The translations under genes and the position numbers were made by a program. The notes beneath the pieces are model-generated. The model saw only the letters and a program-made list of their open reading frames with translations. It did not search any database and was not told where the DNA came from. Below are positions 63,136-64,000 of a DNA stretch of 64,000 bases, piece by piece. How positions within the stretch are numbered: the first letter of the stretch is position 1; each line of letters starts with the position of its first letter. Source of the DNA: Persicirhabdus sediminis. Its GTDB lineage: Bacteria; Verrucomicrobiota; Verrucomicrobiia; Verrucomicrobiales; Akkermansiaceae. Location of the stretch: positions 62,001 to 126,000 of the forward strand of contig NZ_JAENIM010000021.1 in assembly GCF_016595495.1 (NCBI RefSeq), given 5' to 3'.

Positions 63136-64000
63136 ATGGCCAAACTTAATTCATTCTCATTACCCGTTCTTCTGGGTATCGTTCTAACCAACCTGCCCTT
63201 GACTCCGCATGCCAGCGGCCAAGAGGCTAATCCAGCTGGCACTCAAGCAAACTTCCAGATTGTTCAGAGCAACAAAAGTGTTCCCATTATTTTTGACCAA
63301 AAGGCAGCTGACGTCATCGAGATCAGCGCAAATGCCTTAGCCAAGGATATTGAACTCATCACTGGCACAAAGCCGATTGTTACCAACAAGCTGAAGTCAG
63401 ATTCTAAAACTGCCATCATCGTTGGTACGCTGGGGAACTCAGTAGCCATCGACCAGCTCGTTAAGTCCGGTAAGATTTCTAAAGATGGCATCGCCGGCAA
63501 ATGGGAAAGCTTTCTCATTCAGACCGTAGACAGCCCAGCAGCTGGCATCGACAAAGCACTAGTCATCGCAGGTAGTGACTCACGCGGCACCGCCTTTGGT
63601 GTGTTTGAGCTCTCCAAGCGCTTGGGTGTATCACCATGGGTATGGTGGGCTGATGTAAATCCAGCCAAACAAGACGAACTGCAAATCGCGCTTGATGATG
63701 TCGTCATGGGTCCTCCTTCTGTGAAATTCCGCGGCATCTTCCTCAACGACGAAGACTGGGCGCTGAAACCATGGGCAGCTAAAAACATAGATACCGACGT
63801 CAAGGATATCGGCCCAAAGACCTATGCTCAAATCTTCGAGCTGATGCTCAGACTCAAGGCCAACTACATCTGGCCAGCCATGCACCCATGCACCAAGGCG
63901 TTTTTCTATTACCCTGAAAACGTAAAAGTAGCTGAGCAATACAACATCGTGCTCGGATCTAGCCACTGTGAGCCAATGCTGCGCAACAACGTGGATGAGT
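63136..64000 (+). CDS. GH115 family alpha-glucuronidase-like protein (3' end outside window)
   Basis: An open frame from ATG 63136 to the right edge, 288 codons visible. A signal peptide (LPVLLGIVLTNLPLTPHASG) precedes a GH115-type N-terminal domain. Hallmarks are RGIFLNDEDWALKPWAA, IGPKTYAQIFELMLRLKAN, YIWPAMHPCTKAFFYYPEN and VLGSSHCEPMLRNNV. GH115 enzymes remove glucuronic or methylglucuronic acid side chains from xylan; full proteins are 800-1000 residues, so most of it, including the catalytic region, is outside the window. Confidence 0.9.
   Translation, partial: MAKLNSFSLPVLLGIVLTNLPLTPHASGQEANPAGTQANFQIVQSNKSVPIIFDQKAADVIEISANALAKDIELITGTKPIVTNKLKSDSKTAIIVGTLGNSVAIDQLVKSGKISKDGIAGKWESFLIQTVDSPAAGIDKALVIAGSDSRGTAFGVFELSKRLGVSPWVWWADVNPAKQDELQIALDDVVMGPPSVKFRGIFLNDEDWALKPWAAKNIDTDVKDIGPKTYAQIFELMLRLKANYIWPAMHPCTKAFFYYPENVKVAEQYNIVLGSSHCEPMLRNNVDE

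Overview
The window looks like chromosomal DNA from a Gram-negative member of the Verrucomicrobiota (Rubritalea/Akkermansiaceae-like, probably free-living or marine). This is inferred from gene content: three PEP-CTERM surface proteins, SHD1-domain peptidases, a PUR-family (DUF3276) protein, BamA, a sulfatase, GH2 and GH115 glycosidases and a GHL10 glycosidase-like protein. I found no rRNA, tRNA, CRISPR array, prophage or transposase. Base usage is distinctive: CTAG-containing words and CCAGCTGG/CCAGCTAG/CCAGCC are very common in genes and in gaps.

Layout. 1-9884 (minus): a surface-protein locus with an S74 tail-chaperone protein, an FG-GAP/UnbV protein and a small PEP-CTERM protein, then, past a hairpin, a giant secreted repeat protein that runs off the left edge. 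10251-15278: trpS, a DUF368 (PopT-like) membrane protein, an unknown membrane-anchored protein and a GHL10 protein. 15391-23016 (minus): a five-gene lipid-degradation operon (patatin, PaaK-like acyl-CoA ligase, thiolase, FadB/FadJ-like protein, acyl-CoA dehydrogenase). 23423-25394: a PEP-CTERM trypsin-like protease, then a GbsR-like regulator overlapping a NusG/RfaH-like factor. 25528-30693 (minus): a 1721-residue secreted mosaic protein with a cytochrome-c-like CxxCH motif and a DnaJ-like cysteine knuckle.

31181-44241 is mostly housekeeping: a small secreted protein, a PUR protein, dnaE, a TIM-barrel isomerase, an L,D-transpeptidase, a PEP-CTERM protein, a thiE-pfkB-aroB operon and bamA. 44523-48787 is a divergent sulfatase/GH2 pair with a palindrome between them. 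48924-54716 holds a fatty acid hydroxylase-HTTM/DCC cluster, an ABC exporter and a formylglycine-enzyme-like protein. 54739-58577 (minus) holds a HupE/UreJ membrane protein and two tandem SHD1-metallopeptidases.

58843-60290 is the most unusual stretch. Two tandem paralogous small proteins that I cannot assign to any family flank a candidate structured RNA, followed by 12 perfect copies of a 13-bp repeat. 60291-64000 has a YebC-family gene, an ammonium transporter behind a textbook sigma-54 promoter, and the start of a GH115 gene cut by the right edge.

Together the genes suggest a polysaccharide- and lipid-scavenging organism with a heavily decorated surface and nitrogen-controlled ammonium uptake. 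The best candidates for undescribed biology are the small-protein/RNA island, the SHD1-peptidase pair, the 1721-residue protein, and the GbsR-NusG pair behind a 17-bp inverted repeat.
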